Part shown: piece by piece, positions 18,445 to 28,165 of the stretch
Position numbering within the stretch: position 1 is the first letter of the stretch
How the letters are laid out: the number at the start of each line of letters is the position of its first letter
Source of the DNA: Algoriphagus hitonicola
GTDB taxonomy: Bacteria > Bacteroidota > Bacteroidia > Cytophagales > Cyclobacteriaceae
DNA length: 64,000 bases
Direction of reading: 5' to 3'
Assembly: GCF_900113375.1 (NCBI RefSeq)
Contig: NZ_FOPC01000016.1
Coordinates: forward strand, 24,694-88,693
The notes under the pieces: generated by a model
What the model was told of the DNA's origin: nothing
Databases searched by the model: none
The model's input: the letters and a program-made list of their open reading frames with translations, nothing else
Made by a program: the position numbers and the translations under genes

Positions 18445-20811
18445 TTATTTTTTATTAAATTTCTTATCATCGTCATAATAGCCATATCCATAACCATATG
18501 TATAACCATAACCATATGTTACATTTTTGGAATCAACACTATTGAAAATGCCATAAACGTTCTTGATTTCTTTGGAAGAAATGAGGCCATTTAATGCCTC
18601 TACAAAATTTCGTTTGCTATAATTTTGACGGAAAACAAAAAGCGTTGCATCTGCATGGTTTAGAATATCTAATGTTTCGCTTACTAGACCAATTGGAGGG
18701 GTATCAAGAATAATTACGTCATATTCATTTTTTAACTCAGATATGAGTTGACCAAATTTTTCATTAAATAATAATTCCGCAGGATTTGGTGGTGTAGGTC
18801 CAGAAACCATAATGTGCAGATTTTCATATTCTGTCTCAGAAACCACCTTACTATAATCGTTCTCAAGCCCACTCAAGTAGGTAGAAAGCCCCTTTTTATT
18901 TTCAATTTTAAAGTCATCAAATATTTTAGGCTTTCTCATATCACATCCAACTAGTATTGTCTTTTTACCTGTTAGGCAATACACAGAAGCCAAATTCATA
19001 GCACAAAAAGTTTTACCTTCACCAGATATAGTGGAAGTCACCATTATGGTAATTTTTTCACTGGGCATAATAAATTTCAGGTTAGCTCTAAGACTTCTGA
19101 AGCCTTCAGATATTCCAGACCTGCTTTTATTTAAAACAACCAGATTATTGTCAAGCTTATTGTAAAGAATATTTGCCAGAATAGGTATTCTAAGCTTTTT
19201 CTCTAAAAATTTCACATCCTCAATCCTCGTCCTGAATGCTTCCCGGCCTATTACCAAAATGATTGGGAACAGCAAGCCACCAAGGATAGCTAAAAGGTAG
19301 TTTCTGGTTGGTTTAGGGCTCAAAAGCAAACCTCCTTCTGCAGGTTCAATAATTTTATTGTTGGCGGTATTTGATGCTTTAGTAATTGCAGCTTCCGCCC
19401 TTTTTTCCATTAGGTATGTATAAAGGTTTTCGTTCAGCTTAAACTGTCTTTCAATTCTTATCAAACTTTGTTCTGTCTGAGGTAGATTTCTAAATCCATC
19501 CTCAAATTCTTCGATTCGTGACTCTAACTCCTGAATCAGAAGTACAGAATTTTGGTCTACATTATTAAGAACTTCTCTGATGGAAGAGTTTAAATCAGCA
19601 ATCCTTCTATCGATGTCTTTAACCGCGGGAGTATTCTCCTTTTGGGTTGCTAAAATTCTTGATTTATCCACCTGCAAAGACATCAGGTTCTCAATTAATG
19701 CATTCAAAATAGGGTCATCAATGCCTAGACCTGAAGGAACCACCAATTCTCTGTAATTCTCCCTTATCAGGTATTCTTTCAGGTTATTATAATAAGTCCT
19801 TTTAAAGCGTTCTTGTCTCAACTCAGATTCAATATCTGACATTTGCTCAAAAATAGCGGCACTTTCTGTGCCTAAATCAAAAAATTTGTTTGTTGATCTG
19901 AATGCTTCGAGTTCTCTTTCGAAAAATCTCAAAGAATCAGCCACACCAGAAACTTGGCTGTCAATAAATCTAATTGTATTTGAATAGACTTCATTTTTCT
20001 CATCCAATTCTAAACCAAGATAAGTTTCCATAAGCGTATTCAAGTAGGACCTTCCCAATGCTACATTGGAAGTCACAAGACTTAACTCCATAATTGTAGC
20101 ACCCCTTTCCACTTCTTGTACCTCTAACATTGAAGAATACAAATTTGCAAGAGATTTAAGATCTTTAACTCTGAAAACATATTCACCATCCAGTTGAGAT
20201 GCCAATTTTGAGATTTTCAACCGGAAGTGCTCCGTCTCAATCCATTCATCAAATAGATGAGAACTTTTTTCTGGAATATTAAGTAAAGCAACTGTCGATC
20301 CGTCTGGCAAATACTTGGAATAAGAACCTTCCTCGAATTCAAGAGAATAATTTTCTTCATCAACAAAGCGAATTGCAATTAACCCATTTATAATCTGAGG
20401 AGATAGCCAATCCACTTGCACCAAGAAAGGAGCAGTTTTATAAAGTCTCTGATCTACAAACCTACCCTTTTTATAATATTCGACATCAAAATCAAGTTTT
20501 TTAAGAGCAGCTTCTGCAATGGGCTTAGATTTCAAAATAATAACTTCGTTCTGTAGGCCTACATTACCTACATCCATGATGGTAGGTTTATCAAAAAGCG
20601 CTAGAGTATTTTCCTTCTCTTTGATGAAAAATTTACTTTCAACCCTATAGAGGGGCGTAGTAGTCTTAGTCCAATAAAAGCCGATTGCAAAAAAAATCAA
20701 AATGGACAAAATTATCCATGGCCATATTTTAACAACTTTTTTTAAGATGGATTTAATATCAAGAGAACTTTCTTCTGAGGAAATATTCTCTTCTTCTAGA
20801 TCAAAGGACAT
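18445..20811 (-). CDS. Wzc-type polysaccharide co-polymerase with tyrosine autokinase
   Basis: A 788-residue inner-membrane protein controlling chain length and export. The Wzz domain begins after TM1 (about residues 29-47), and a long periplasmic coiled-coil section runs to TM2 (about 505-520). The cytoplasmic BY-kinase follows, with Walker A SGEGKT near 593, Walker A' VGCDMRKP near 623 and Walker B IILDTPP near 703. The C terminus is a tyrosine cluster of eight Tyr alternating mostly with Gly, the autophosphorylation tail; the DNA there (about 18482-18520) is an imperfect short repeat. It should pair with the Wza lipoprotein gene 19 bp upstream. No cognate Wzb phosphatase is visible. Confidence 0.95.
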   Translation of the reverse strand: MSFDLEEENISSEESSLDIKSILKKVVKIWPWIILSILIFFAIGFYWTKTTTPLYRVESKFFIKEKENTLALFDKPTIMDVGNVGLQNEVIILKSKPIAEAALKKLDFDVEYYKKGRFVDQRLYKTAPFLVQVDWLSPQIINGLIAIRFVDEENYSLEFEEGSYSKYLPDGSTVALLNIPEKSSHLFDEWIETEHFRLKISKLASQLDGEYVFRVKDLKSLANLYSSMLEVQEVERGATIMELSLVTSNVALGRSYLNTLMETYLGLELDEKNEVYSNTIRFIDSQVSGVADSLRFFERELEAFRSTNKFFDLGTESAAIFEQMSDIESELRQERFKRTYYNNLKEYLIRENYRELVVPSGLGIDDPILNALIENLMSLQVDKSRILATQKENTPAVKDIDRRIADLNSSIREVLNNVDQNSVLLIQELESRIEEFEDGFRNLPQTEQSLIRIERQFKLNENLYTYLMEKRAEAAITKASNTANNKIIEPAEGGLLLSPKPTRNYLLAILGGLLFPIILVIGREAFRTRIEDVKFLEKKLRIPILANILYNKLDNNLVVLNKSRSGISEGFRSLRANLKFIMPSEKITIMVTSTISGEGKTFCAMNLASVYCLTGKKTILVGCDMRKPKIFDDFKIENKKGLSTYLSGLENDYSKVVSETEYENLHIMVSGPTPPNPAELLFNEKFGQLISELKNEYDVIILDTPPIGLVSETLDILNHADATLFVFRQNYSKRNFVEALNGLISSKEIKNVYGIFNSVDSKNVTYGYGYTYGYGYGYYDDDKKFNKK

Positions 20812-20830
20812 AAACTAATTTTTAGTAAGT

Positions 20831-21649
20831 TTAATTAAGAAATGTGAAAATCAAAGCGAAAGCTGTCAAGGTTGAAGTAACCAATGTTAAAGACTGGATG
20901 AAGGTCATTCCGGAGCCTACTTCCCTGACTTTTAAAGGTTCCGCATAAATGAGATCATTTGGACGAATAAAATAAAATTCCGAAGAAAGGAGATTTTTAT
21001 CATTTAAATTTATTTTATGGATTTGAGATCCATTGGGATATTGTCTCACGAGAGTTACTTCATTTCTTTTAGCTATTACATTCATATCACCTGCAGTTGC
21101 TATCGCTTCAAAAATTGTAACCCTATTCTGCAAAACAGTATGTTTTCCCGGTGAATTAAATTCCCCCAATGTGCTAAAACGAATTCCACCTAATCTTACC
21201 CGTACAAAGTACTCATTTTCATTGACATACCTACTTACTTCATTTTCAATCATCTCCTTGGCCTCTTTTGTTGTTAGGCCAACTAGCTTTATTTCTCCAA
21301 TTAAAGGCAATTCAACAACTCCATTTTCTTCTAAAGTATAACCATTCATGAAAAAGACATCACCTCCTCCTTGTCCCCCCATCATTCCCATATTACTAGA
21401 AATATCTCCCGTAATAACTGAAAATAATTCATTCAATTCTGGACTAGTCGTTTTAATATTAATCTCCACAATATCAAATGGCTGAAGAAGGTAATCATCA
21501 AACTTGTAAGGAATCCTTTGGTCTGAAGAAATCAAAGGATCTGTATTTCCCAAATCCTGCATATAAATAATTCTCTTATTTGAAATACAAGAGTTTGTTA
21601 CAAGTGATACTATTATTATCAAGACTAGAAAATTTATTTTCGACCGCAT
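20831..21649 (-). CDS. Wza-family outer-membrane polysaccharide export lipoprotein
   Basis: A 272-residue OPX protein. A lipoprotein signal peptide ends in VTNS-Cys21. The poly-export domain follows (FDDYLLQPFDIVEINIKTT), then an SLBB-type region containing RLGGIRFSTLGEFNSPGKHT and NRVTIFEAIATAGDM. A C-terminal hydrophobic helix (about residues 248-270) would span the outer membrane as in E. coli Wza. A Met/Gly-rich insert (MGMMGGQGGGDVFFM) is unusual. It forms the export channel for unit 2 with the downstream Wzc protein and is preceded by a 97-bp gap after the sugar dehydrogenase gene. Confidence 0.93.
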   Translation of the reverse strand: MRSKINFLVLIIIVSLVTNSCISNKRIIYMQDLGNTDPLISSDQRIPYKFDDYLLQPFDIVEINIKTTSPELNELFSVITGDISSNMGMMGGQGGGDVFFMNGYTLEENGVVELPLIGEIKLVGLTTKEAKEMIENEVSRYVNENEYFVRVRLGGIRFSTLGEFNSPGKHTVLQNRVTIFEAIATAGDMNVIAKRNEVTLVRQYPNGSQIHKINLNDKNLLSSEFYFIRPNDLIYAEPLKVREVGSGMTFIQSLTLVTSTLTAFALIFTFLN

Positions 21650-21746
21650 ATTTTTATTATAGAATATTACTTGAATTTTATTAGTCTATATGGACTGAAT
21701 CTGATTAAGAATTTTTAGTGAGAAAGGTTTTTAACAAAACCTAACA

Positions 21747-23045
21747 TTAAAGTCTTGCATCAACTTTTGATTTGTTCAAAAAACCCTTGACATCATAAAC
21801 AACTAATTTATTGGATTTTTCAATTTCATAGTTTGCAAAAATCTTGTGGGAAACAGCTAATATTATGGCAGAGTAACATTTCAAATCTAAAACTTGCTCA
21901 TCGGCCAGAATTTCTATATCATATTCATGCTTTACTTCACTAGGATTTGCCCAAGGATCAAATATATCGACATCAATATCAAAAGATCTTAATTCGTTGA
22001 ATATATCAATCACTTTGGTATTTCTAACATCTGGACAATCTTCTTTAAATGTAAACCCCAAAATCAAAACTTTAGAATCTATTACTTTCAAGTCTTTTCT
22101 CATCATCAATTTGATTACCTCGGTAGCTACGTGTTTGCCCATACTATCGTTAAGCCGGCGACCTGCCAAAATAATCTCAGGGTGGTAGCCCACTTCTTGT
22201 GCTTTTTGTGCAAGATAGAAAGGATCTACTCCGATACAATGCCCTCCAACCAATCCAGGCCTAAAATTAAGGAAATTCCACTTGGTTCCAGCGGCCTCAA
22301 GAACCTCCTGTGTGTCTATGCCAAGCAAAGTAAATATTTTGGATAATTCATTAACAAAAGCAATATTGATATCTCTTTGAGAATTTTCAATCACCTTGGC
22401 TGCTTCAGCAACTTTGATAGAAGGAGCTTTGTGTGTACCCGCGGTAATGATTGTCTTGTAAAGTTGATCTACATATTCGGCTACCTCTTCATTACTACCT
22501 GAGGTGACTTTTAGAATTTTTGCAACAGTATGCTCCCTATCACCTGGATTAATTCTTTCTGGTGAATAGCCTACAAAAAAATCTTCATTAAACTTAAGGC
22601 CTGACTCTTTTTCCAAAACTGGCACACATTCTTCTTCAGTGACTCCAGGATAAACAGTGGATTCATAAATGACAACATTCCCAGCCTTTAAAAATTTAGC
22701 CACATTTTCAGAAGCTTTTAGCATGGGGGTTAAAACGGGTCGATTATGTCGATCAGTGGGAGTTGGGACTGTTACAATATAAACATCACAATCATCCAAA
22801 AAAGATGATTCGGAAGTAGGAAAAAAGCCTTTGGGCACTAAGCAACTTTCTGATAATACCTCATTCAATTCCTGATCTTCTACTTCAAGTGTTTGATCCT
22901 TCCCTTTTTGTAATTCATCAATTCGTCTTTGATCGATATCATAACCAACTACGGGGAATTTCTTTGCAAACTCCACGGCCAATGGAAGTCCAACATATCC
23001 CAATCCGACAACGGCTATTTTAATATTTTCTAATTCTTTCAGCAT
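21747..23045 (-). CDS. UDP-N-acetylhexosamine 6-dehydrogenase (TviB/WbpA-type)
   Basis: A 432-residue four-electron nucleotide-sugar dehydrogenase that makes UDP-HexNAc uronic acids. It has VVGLGYVGLPLA at the NAD site, STVYPGVTEEECVP, and the catalytic cysteine in GGHCIGVDPFYLAQKAQEVG, a form typical of TviB/WbpA rather than of UDP-glucose dehydrogenase. A longer reading frame opens at 23093, but its first 16 codons are the ops-like leader motif and non-conserved residues. Met at 23045 (MLKELENIKIAVVG) is therefore preferred. It is the first gene of unit 2, downstream of a predicted promoter and the leader element. Confidence 0.92.
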   Translation of the reverse strand: MLKELENIKIAVVGLGYVGLPLAVEFAKKFPVVGYDIDQRRIDELQKGKDQTLEVEDQELNEVLSESCLVPKGFFPTSESSFLDDCDVYIVTVPTPTDRHNRPVLTPMLKASENVAKFLKAGNVVIYESTVYPGVTEEECVPVLEKESGLKFNEDFFVGYSPERINPGDREHTVAKILKVTSGSNEEVAEYVDQLYKTIITAGTHKAPSIKVAEAAKVIENSQRDINIAFVNELSKIFTLLGIDTQEVLEAAGTKWNFLNFRPGLVGGHCIGVDPFYLAQKAQEVGYHPEIILAGRRLNDSMGKHVATEVIKLMMRKDLKVIDSKVLILGFTFKEDCPDVRNTKVIDIFNELRSFDIDVDIFDPWANPSEVKHEYDIEILADEQVLDLKCYSAIILAVSHKIFANYEIEKSNKLVVYDVKGFLNKSKVDARL

Positions 23046-23071
23046 TATTAAGTTTAAATAAAATTTTATAA

Positions 23072-23089
23072 ACAGCTTCGCCCCTTCAG
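23072..23089 (-). promoter_or_regulatory. ops/JUMPstart-like leader element, copy 2
   Basis: On the transcribed strand the sequence is CTGAAGGGGCGAAGCTGT. It matches at 17 of 18 positions the element at 40662-40679, upstream of the other polysaccharide unit. The core GGGGCGAAGCTGT resembles the ops motif GGCGGTAGCGTG, to which RfaH is recruited on paused polymerase. It ends 26 nt before the start codon of the dehydrogenase gene. The function is inferred by position, recurrence and similarity. Confidence 0.6.
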
Positions 23090-23201
23090 GCACAGAGACT
23101 TAGCTTTACTTTTTTTTTTGATATTGATTTTCAGTGTATTAAACTCAAATAATTAAAACACTATGAAATTAGTACTAATATTCATCAATAAGATTAATAG
23201 G

Positions 23202-23231
23202 CAAAGCTAATAGATTTTTGGTGAAATAAAA
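23202..23231 (-). promoter_or_regulatory. Predicted Bacteroidota promoter for unit 2
   Basis: The -7 box TAGCTTTG (23202-23209, minus strand) fits TAnnTTTG exactly. At 18 bp spacing the -33 region is only TTTT (23228-23231), a weak match to TTTG. It would give a leader of roughly 150 nt containing the ops-like element. It lies between the Wzi-like gene and the dehydrogenase gene, which supports a second transcription unit here. Confidence 0.5.
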
Positions 23232-23243
23232 TCTTTAAAAAAG

Positions 23244-24950
23244 CTAGTTTTTACTGATCGGGTAAATCAGGTTTAACTGAGCAAATAAGGCTGTTTTGTG
23301 GGCTCCTGAGGAAAAATCATTGGTGGACAGCTTATTGGATTGCCATTGGTAATTTGAACTTCTGATAAGTTGTAATTTGGAGCTAAGTAAAAGCCTTTCC
23401 CATTGATGATCCCAAAGAAGACCTAGGCTAAAATCCACCCAAGGCTTTTTTTCGGGATTTTGGCCAAACGCTCTATAAAAGAAATCCTGATGATTTGCTA
23501 GACGCTCTAGAAGTATACCCTTTTTATTGAGCCCCTCTACCACACTGACTTCTATGGTTTGGACATTTGAGCCTATTCCAGAACCCACTCCCAACGGCTG
23601 ACCTTTGTGACTAAATCCCCTGGCTTCATTATGGGTATGCCAAGCATAGCCACCTAGGAGTCCTGGATAACGGACGTACCTATTATTTGAAGATTGAGTA
23701 TGAGTAATCTCACTGCGGATTTGAAAAAATCTATACTTTTGTCCAGTTTCAATGATTTTATTAAACCCCAATAAATAGGCCCTGGCGTGTTCCGGATTTA
23801 AAATAGCTTCTCGCCAATTGAAGGCATGATCTCTTCTGCCAAATTCCCCATAAATTTCAAAACCTTTATTAGGAATTAATAATCTGAAACTTACAGAAAC
23901 CTGTTGATCATATCCATTATTATCATATTGAAGGGTATTCCCATTTTCAAAAAATTTATTTTTTTGAAAAGCTTCAAAAACAGGGAAATAATCATTGAAT
24001 GAATTGCCCATAAATTGGGAATAGCGTTGAAAGGTACGCGAGAACCCAAGGTAAAGGCCTTCGATCCACTTAGGCTGGTAGGATATGGAAAGTCCATTTA
24101 GGTATTTATAGTCTCCATTAAATTCCTCGAAATACAACTCATTCAGCTCGGAGTTTTGGGAACCATCAAAACCAGAATCTTTTAATTTTCCAGAAATTAG
24201 TTGACCCTCAAACTTTCCAAGAAAAGTTTTAAGCGGTCTTATGGTGTTTAAACTAATGTGAGGAAATCCTTGGGCATTATTGGATAGGGTCAAAGAATTG
24301 AATTGACCAGGTCCCCACCAGATATTACGCGTGGAAACACCAATTTCAACCGAATGAAATCGAAGAGACAATCCAGATTGTCCCCACCAACCGTTGAAAT
24401 AGCTTCGATCTCCGAATCTTTCTGGTGCATCCCCAAAATTCCAATAATGAAATCTTGCCAATAATGTGCCTCTACTAAATTGATCAGAAAATCCCTGAAA
24501 GGATTTATTCTGAGCCCAAACAATTTCAGGCTGAATTTGGAAATGAATAAATTTAAAGTTACCCGCAATGCCTCCAGAAAACAATTCCTGAAAACCAACA
24601 TTTGGAATCATGGATAAATCCCCCCATCCGTAGGGTCGATTGGAATTAAATTGGGAAACTAACCGGAATGGAAGAATTGTGAAATTTAAATTTTCCTTTA
24701 TTAATTTTTCAATGGAATCTTTTTGAAAATACGGTTTGGAAAGATAAACCGGTCTAATCAAAAGAGAATAATCATTTTCAGGTTGATAGTTGATTAATTG
24801 ATTCCTTCTGAAGGCTTCTTCATAAACGAGATCTCCCGCAGTGATGTATTGAGCAATAACAAAATTATTGCTTAAAAGATAAAGAAATAGAAGAAAAAAC
24901 ACCTTTAAACTAAAGGCATTTCCTTCAGAAAGGAATCTCATTAAATCCAA
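23244..24950 (-). CDS. Capsule assembly Wzi-like outer-membrane barrel protein
   Basis: A 568-residue protein with an N-terminal signal peptide (hydrophobic FFLLFLYLLSNNFVIAQ, cleavage after about residue 34). The mature protein has many alternating aromatic strands, such as FRLLIPNKGFEIYGEFGRRD and FHYWNFGDAPERFGDRSYFN, as expected for a beta-barrel. The motif IWWGPGQFNSLTLSNNAQGF is typical of Wzi-family capsule assembly proteins, which help anchor or organise polysaccharide at the surface. Met4 is an alternative start. It is the last gene of unit 1, 2 bp after the SDR gene. Confidence 0.85.
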   Translation of the reverse strand: MDLMRFLSEGNAFSLKVFFLLFLYLLSNNFVIAQYITAGDLVYEEAFRRNQLINYQPENDYSLLIRPVYLSKPYFQKDSIEKLIKENLNFTILPFRLVSQFNSNRPYGWGDLSMIPNVGFQELFSGGIAGNFKFIHFQIQPEIVWAQNKSFQGFSDQFSRGTLLARFHYWNFGDAPERFGDRSYFNGWWGQSGLSLRFHSVEIGVSTRNIWWGPGQFNSLTLSNNAQGFPHISLNTIRPLKTFLGKFEGQLISGKLKDSGFDGSQNSELNELYFEEFNGDYKYLNGLSISYQPKWIEGLYLGFSRTFQRYSQFMGNSFNDYFPVFEAFQKNKFFENGNTLQYDNNGYDQQVSVSFRLLIPNKGFEIYGEFGRRDHAFNWREAILNPEHARAYLLGFNKIIETGQKYRFFQIRSEITHTQSSNNRYVRYPGLLGGYAWHTHNEARGFSHKGQPLGVGSGIGSNVQTIEVSVVEGLNKKGILLERLANHQDFFYRAFGQNPEKKPWVDFSLGLLWDHQWERLLLSSKLQLIRSSNYQWQSNKLSTNDFSSGAHKTALFAQLNLIYPISKN

Positions 24951-24952
24951 AT

Positions 24953-25948
24953 TTATTCGGTGTAAAAAAGTTCTCCTTGATGTTGATCAACAAATTCATA
25001 TTTTACGGTGTTGACAATTCCAGTTTTTAAATCCACAGGAGGAATAAATCCAGATTTTTCAATATTGCTTGAAAAGGCGGTATTGGAACAGAATTTTTTA
25101 ACTCGAATTGCACTTATTGGAAATTTCTTTCCTGAAAGAACGGACACAAAGTCTAGAGATTTACCTAGCAACAATCCCATTGAATACGGAATTTTAATAT
25201 TTAATTTACTCGATTTATCTAGAATCTTATAGACTAAATTAACCAAGGTGTTCATGTCCAGATCTGGCTTATCAATGTAGTTATATAAATGAACACCAGC
25301 TTCAAAATTAATACTGTACTGTAAAAGAGCAGCTATATTTTCCACATAGGCCATTGATTTTACATTTTCCCCGTTACCTACCATCATAAATCTTCCAGAA
25401 GCAATTTGATTCAAAAGATTGTAAACGTTTCCCCTATTTTGTTCACCAAAAACAACAGTAGGTCTTAAAATGGTAAGCGCCCTGTTGGAAGGATCTTTAG
25501 ATTGCCAAGACCTAAAAACCTGCTCAGCTTCATATTTAGTCCTTCCATAATCATTGAAATAATTAATTTCACCCGACTCATCCGTATTTATTGGAGCAAA
25601 TCCATATACTGCAACCGAGCTTGTAAAAATAATTCTCTGAATATTCTTTGCTTCAGCAATTTCACAAACCCTTTTGGCCCCCATCACATTAACTTCATCG
25701 TAAAGTGAGATAGGAGTAACGTTATCTCTGTGCTCGGCAGCAAGATTTATCAATACATCACCGGTTACTGCTTGAAAAAGCTCGGAGTAATTTCTGACAT
25801 CAGCTAGTGCCGTCTTATCAGTAAAAGTTTTACTAACAACTTTATCAATGATTTCAAAATCAGTAGAGGATTGAGTAAATCTTTTGCAAAGTCGAGTCCC
25901 AATGAATCCAGACCCGCCAATTACAGAAATTTTCTGTGGTTGTAGCAT
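24953..25948 (-). CDS. NAD-dependent epimerase/dehydratase (extended SDR)
   Basis: A 331-residue extended SDR. GGSGFIG near residues 11-17 binds NAD(P), TSSVAVYGF contains the catalytic Ser region, and DYGRTKYEAEQ supplies Tyr-x3-Lys. The middle part (RPTVVFGEQNRGNVYNLLNQ) looks like nucleotide-sugar epimerases and reductases of O-antigen loci. It probably supplies an activated sugar for unit 1. Substrate and product cannot be read from sequence. It is 4 bp from the upstream GT4 gene and 2 bp from the Wzi-like gene. Confidence 0.82.
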   Translation of the reverse strand: MLQPQKISVIGGSGFIGTRLCKRFTQSSTDFEIIDKVVSKTFTDKTALADVRNYSELFQAVTGDVLINLAAEHRDNVTPISLYDEVNVMGAKRVCEIAEAKNIQRIIFTSSVAVYGFAPINTDESGEINYFNDYGRTKYEAEQVFRSWQSKDPSNRALTILRPTVVFGEQNRGNVYNLLNQIASGRFMMVGNGENVKSMAYVENIAALLQYSINFEAGVHLYNYIDKPDLDMNTLVNLVYKILDKSSKLNIKIPYSMGLLLGKSLDFVSVLSGKKFPISAIRVKKFCSNTAFSSNIEKSGFIPPVDLKTGIVNTVKYEFVDQHQGELFYTE

Positions 25949-25952
25949 CTTT

Positions 25953-27071
25953 TTATGAAGTCATTTCAGATTGATAAACATCATCATATTTATCGCACAT
26001 CGTTTCAAAATCAAACCTTGAATTTAAAAGATTTTGCTGTGCATCCAGTTCAACATTCAGTGCTTCTTGATCCTGAAATTTTCTAAAAACCAGTTCCACA
26101 GCATTTTCTATAGTTGAAAAGAGAACTCTATGTTGAGAAATATCAGGGATAATAAGTCTATGTGCCTGAATACCAGACAAGACCATGGGAAGCCTAACGG
26201 ACATGCCCTCTAAAACAGATATTGGCAATCCTTCATCTCTTGAAAGAGATAAAAATAGATCTGCGCTTTTTAATTCTTGAAAGACATCATCAACCTTGCC
26301 AAGGTAGTTAATTTTACCGTTTACCAAATCATTATTCTTACTAAGAACCTCTACCAATAAATCTTCATCCTCAACTCCACCAGCTATATTAATTTCATAT
26401 TTAATTCCCTTAACCTCAAGTAAATCACAAAACTTTAAAAGCTTATCATATCCCTTCCTAAATTTAATATTTCCAACCATAATGATACTTAATTTCTTAA
26501 GATTGTAAGGGAAATTAGTGTCCTTTGCAAGGGAATTTTTTTGGATTGAATTTTCAATAACTCGAAGTTTCAATCCAAACGCGCTTTTAAATTCATCCAA
26601 ATCTTGAAGAGAAATCACTACCACCTTATCAAAATAATTTTTCAATAAAAATTGATGAATTAAACCAAAAATCTTGTTTGCCAAACTACCCTTATAATAG
26701 TAACCATAACTATTCCTGAGAGAAGCAACTAAAATGATATTGGAGTTGATCAAATGAAACATCTTCAAAAACCCTAGAATTACGTCAGCGCCTTTTAATT
26801 GGGTTTGAATAACTGAAAAATCATTCCTTTTTATAAATTTTCGCAGATGAAAAACAGCTAATAGTAGCGTGAATAGATTCAGCTTTTTATTCAATAAGTG
26901 GGTATACCTAGGTCCCAGATCATTCCAAAAATTAACCTGAGCATTCGGGTGATCCCAAAGAGTTACCACAGAAGCCACTTTAAAATGCTGTGTGGTCATC
27001 CTTTTTATTGAAACTTCAGCTCCACCTACTCCATTTGAATTTAATACGTAGAGGATTCTATTATTCTTCAT
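25953..27071 (-). CDS. Glycosyltransferase family 4
   Basis: A 372-residue GT-B enzyme. RILYVLNSNGVGGAEVSIKR is the acceptor-side glycine loop, IIMVGNIKFRKGYDKLLKFC starts the donor half, and SLSRDEGLPISVLEGMSVRL has the E-x7-E motif. The gene is AT-rich, like the other core genes of unit 1. It acts in repeat-unit assembly. The donor sugar is unknown. Spacing is 8 bp to the upstream GT4 gene. Confidence 0.88.
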   Translation of the reverse strand: MKNNRILYVLNSNGVGGAEVSIKRMTTQHFKVASVVTLWDHPNAQVNFWNDLGPRYTHLLNKKLNLFTLLLAVFHLRKFIKRNDFSVIQTQLKGADVILGFLKMFHLINSNIILVASLRNSYGYYYKGSLANKIFGLIHQFLLKNYFDKVVVISLQDLDEFKSAFGLKLRVIENSIQKNSLAKDTNFPYNLKKLSIIMVGNIKFRKGYDKLLKFCDLLEVKGIKYEINIAGGVEDEDLLVEVLSKNNDLVNGKINYLGKVDDVFQELKSADLFLSLSRDEGLPISVLEGMSVRLPMVLSGIQAHRLIIPDISQHRVLFSTIENAVELVFRKFQDQEALNVELDAQQNLLNSRFDFETMCDKYDDVYQSEMTS

Positions 27072-27079
27072 GAATTAGA

Positions 27080-28165
27080 CTATTTATTCAACATTAAATA
27101 TTGATCAAGAACATGGTTTACATGAAATTTATCATAGTACTTTGACGAAATAATCGGATAATCCGCGACAGCCTTAATCATTGCATTTGCCAATTGATCA
27201 GGAGAATTAACAGGAACCAGAAATTTTTCCAAATCCCCAACCAAAATTTCATCCGGTCCATATCGGCAATCTGTAGAAACAACGGGAGTATGACAAATCA
27301 AGGATTCGACTAATACCGTAGGCAAACCCTCATGATCAGAACAAAGGACCAGCAGTTTTGCATTTTTGATCCACGGATACGGATTTTCCAGCCAATTCTT
27401 GAATATCACATAATTATCTATTCCTAATTCGACAGCAAAACTTTGAACATATTCCTTTTCTGGTCCTTCCCCCAGTAGAAGCAATTTATGACTTTTGTAA
27501 AGCTCTGATTTTTTGAATGCTTTTAAAAGTAAATCATGTCTTTTTAATTTGATAAATCTAGAAACATGAATCACATAATTGCCTAAAGGAGGATCGATTG
27601 ATTCCTCAGATAATTTTTGAATCTTCTCAATTTGGAAAGGATTGTAAATATACCCTACATTAAATACAGCAAGTGAAAAGTAATTTATTAAATCATTCTT
27701 AACTCCCTGAGAAACACCAATCATTCTTTTATTCTTAAAAATTAATTTGAGAAAAAACCTGGTCAGGGACGATTTATACTTAAAAGATAATGCACCATGA
27801 ATCACGGCACAATGATTCTTAATACCTGCAGTCCAGCTAACAAAGTTTGAAAAAGGCAAATGTGAGGTGAAAATATCCTGTTGTGGATCAAAATTAATTG
27901 TTCTTAAATAGCTTTTTAATTTGAAAGATAAAGCTAAAAAATCAAACGCCTTTGTTATTAGGTTATGGTTTCTATTCTTATTTAGAATAAGTAAATTGAT
28001 CTCTCTCGCTATCGGAAAAGAAATCCGATTGTAAAGGAGAATCAAATGAACCTCATTTCCCCTACCGACGAATCCTTCACAAAGTGTAAGAACTATTCGT
28101 TCGGCTCCTCCCCCTTCAAGAGAATTAATCAAGAATATAATCTTCTTGCTTTTCTCTGATTTCAA
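27080..28165 (-). CDS. Glycosyltransferase family 4
   Basis: A 361-residue GT-B enzyme with IIFLINSLEGGGAERIVLTL at the N terminus, YVIHVSRFIKLKRHDLLLKA at the start of the donor domain and CSDHEGLPTVLVESLICHTP carrying E-x7-E. Its reading frame overlaps the end of the upstream Wzy-like gene by 41 bp. No later Met precedes the first conserved strand, so the long overlap appears real and points to translational coupling. The role is sugar transfer onto the lipid-linked intermediate, specificity unknown. Confidence 0.88.
   Translation of the reverse strand: MKSEKSKKIIFLINSLEGGGAERIVLTLCEGFVGRGNEVHLILLYNRISFPIAREINLLILNKNRNHNLITKAFDFLALSFKLKSYLRTINFDPQQDIFTSHLPFSNFVSWTAGIKNHCAVIHGALSFKYKSSLTRFFLKLIFKNKRMIGVSQGVKNDLINYFSLAVFNVGYIYNPFQIEKIQKLSEESIDPPLGNYVIHVSRFIKLKRHDLLLKAFKKSELYKSHKLLLLGEGPEKEYVQSFAVELGIDNYVIFKNWLENPYPWIKNAKLLVLCSDHEGLPTVLVESLICHTPVVSTDCRYGPDEILVGDLEKFLVPVNSPDQLANAMIKAVADYPIISSKYYDKFHVNHVLDQYLMLNK

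Noticed and set aside
21725..21742. Small hairpin (AGGTTTT/AAAACCT) after the dehydrogenase gene
   Set aside because: Only 7 bp, AT-rich and without a clear T tract; too weak to call a terminator between it and the Wza gene.
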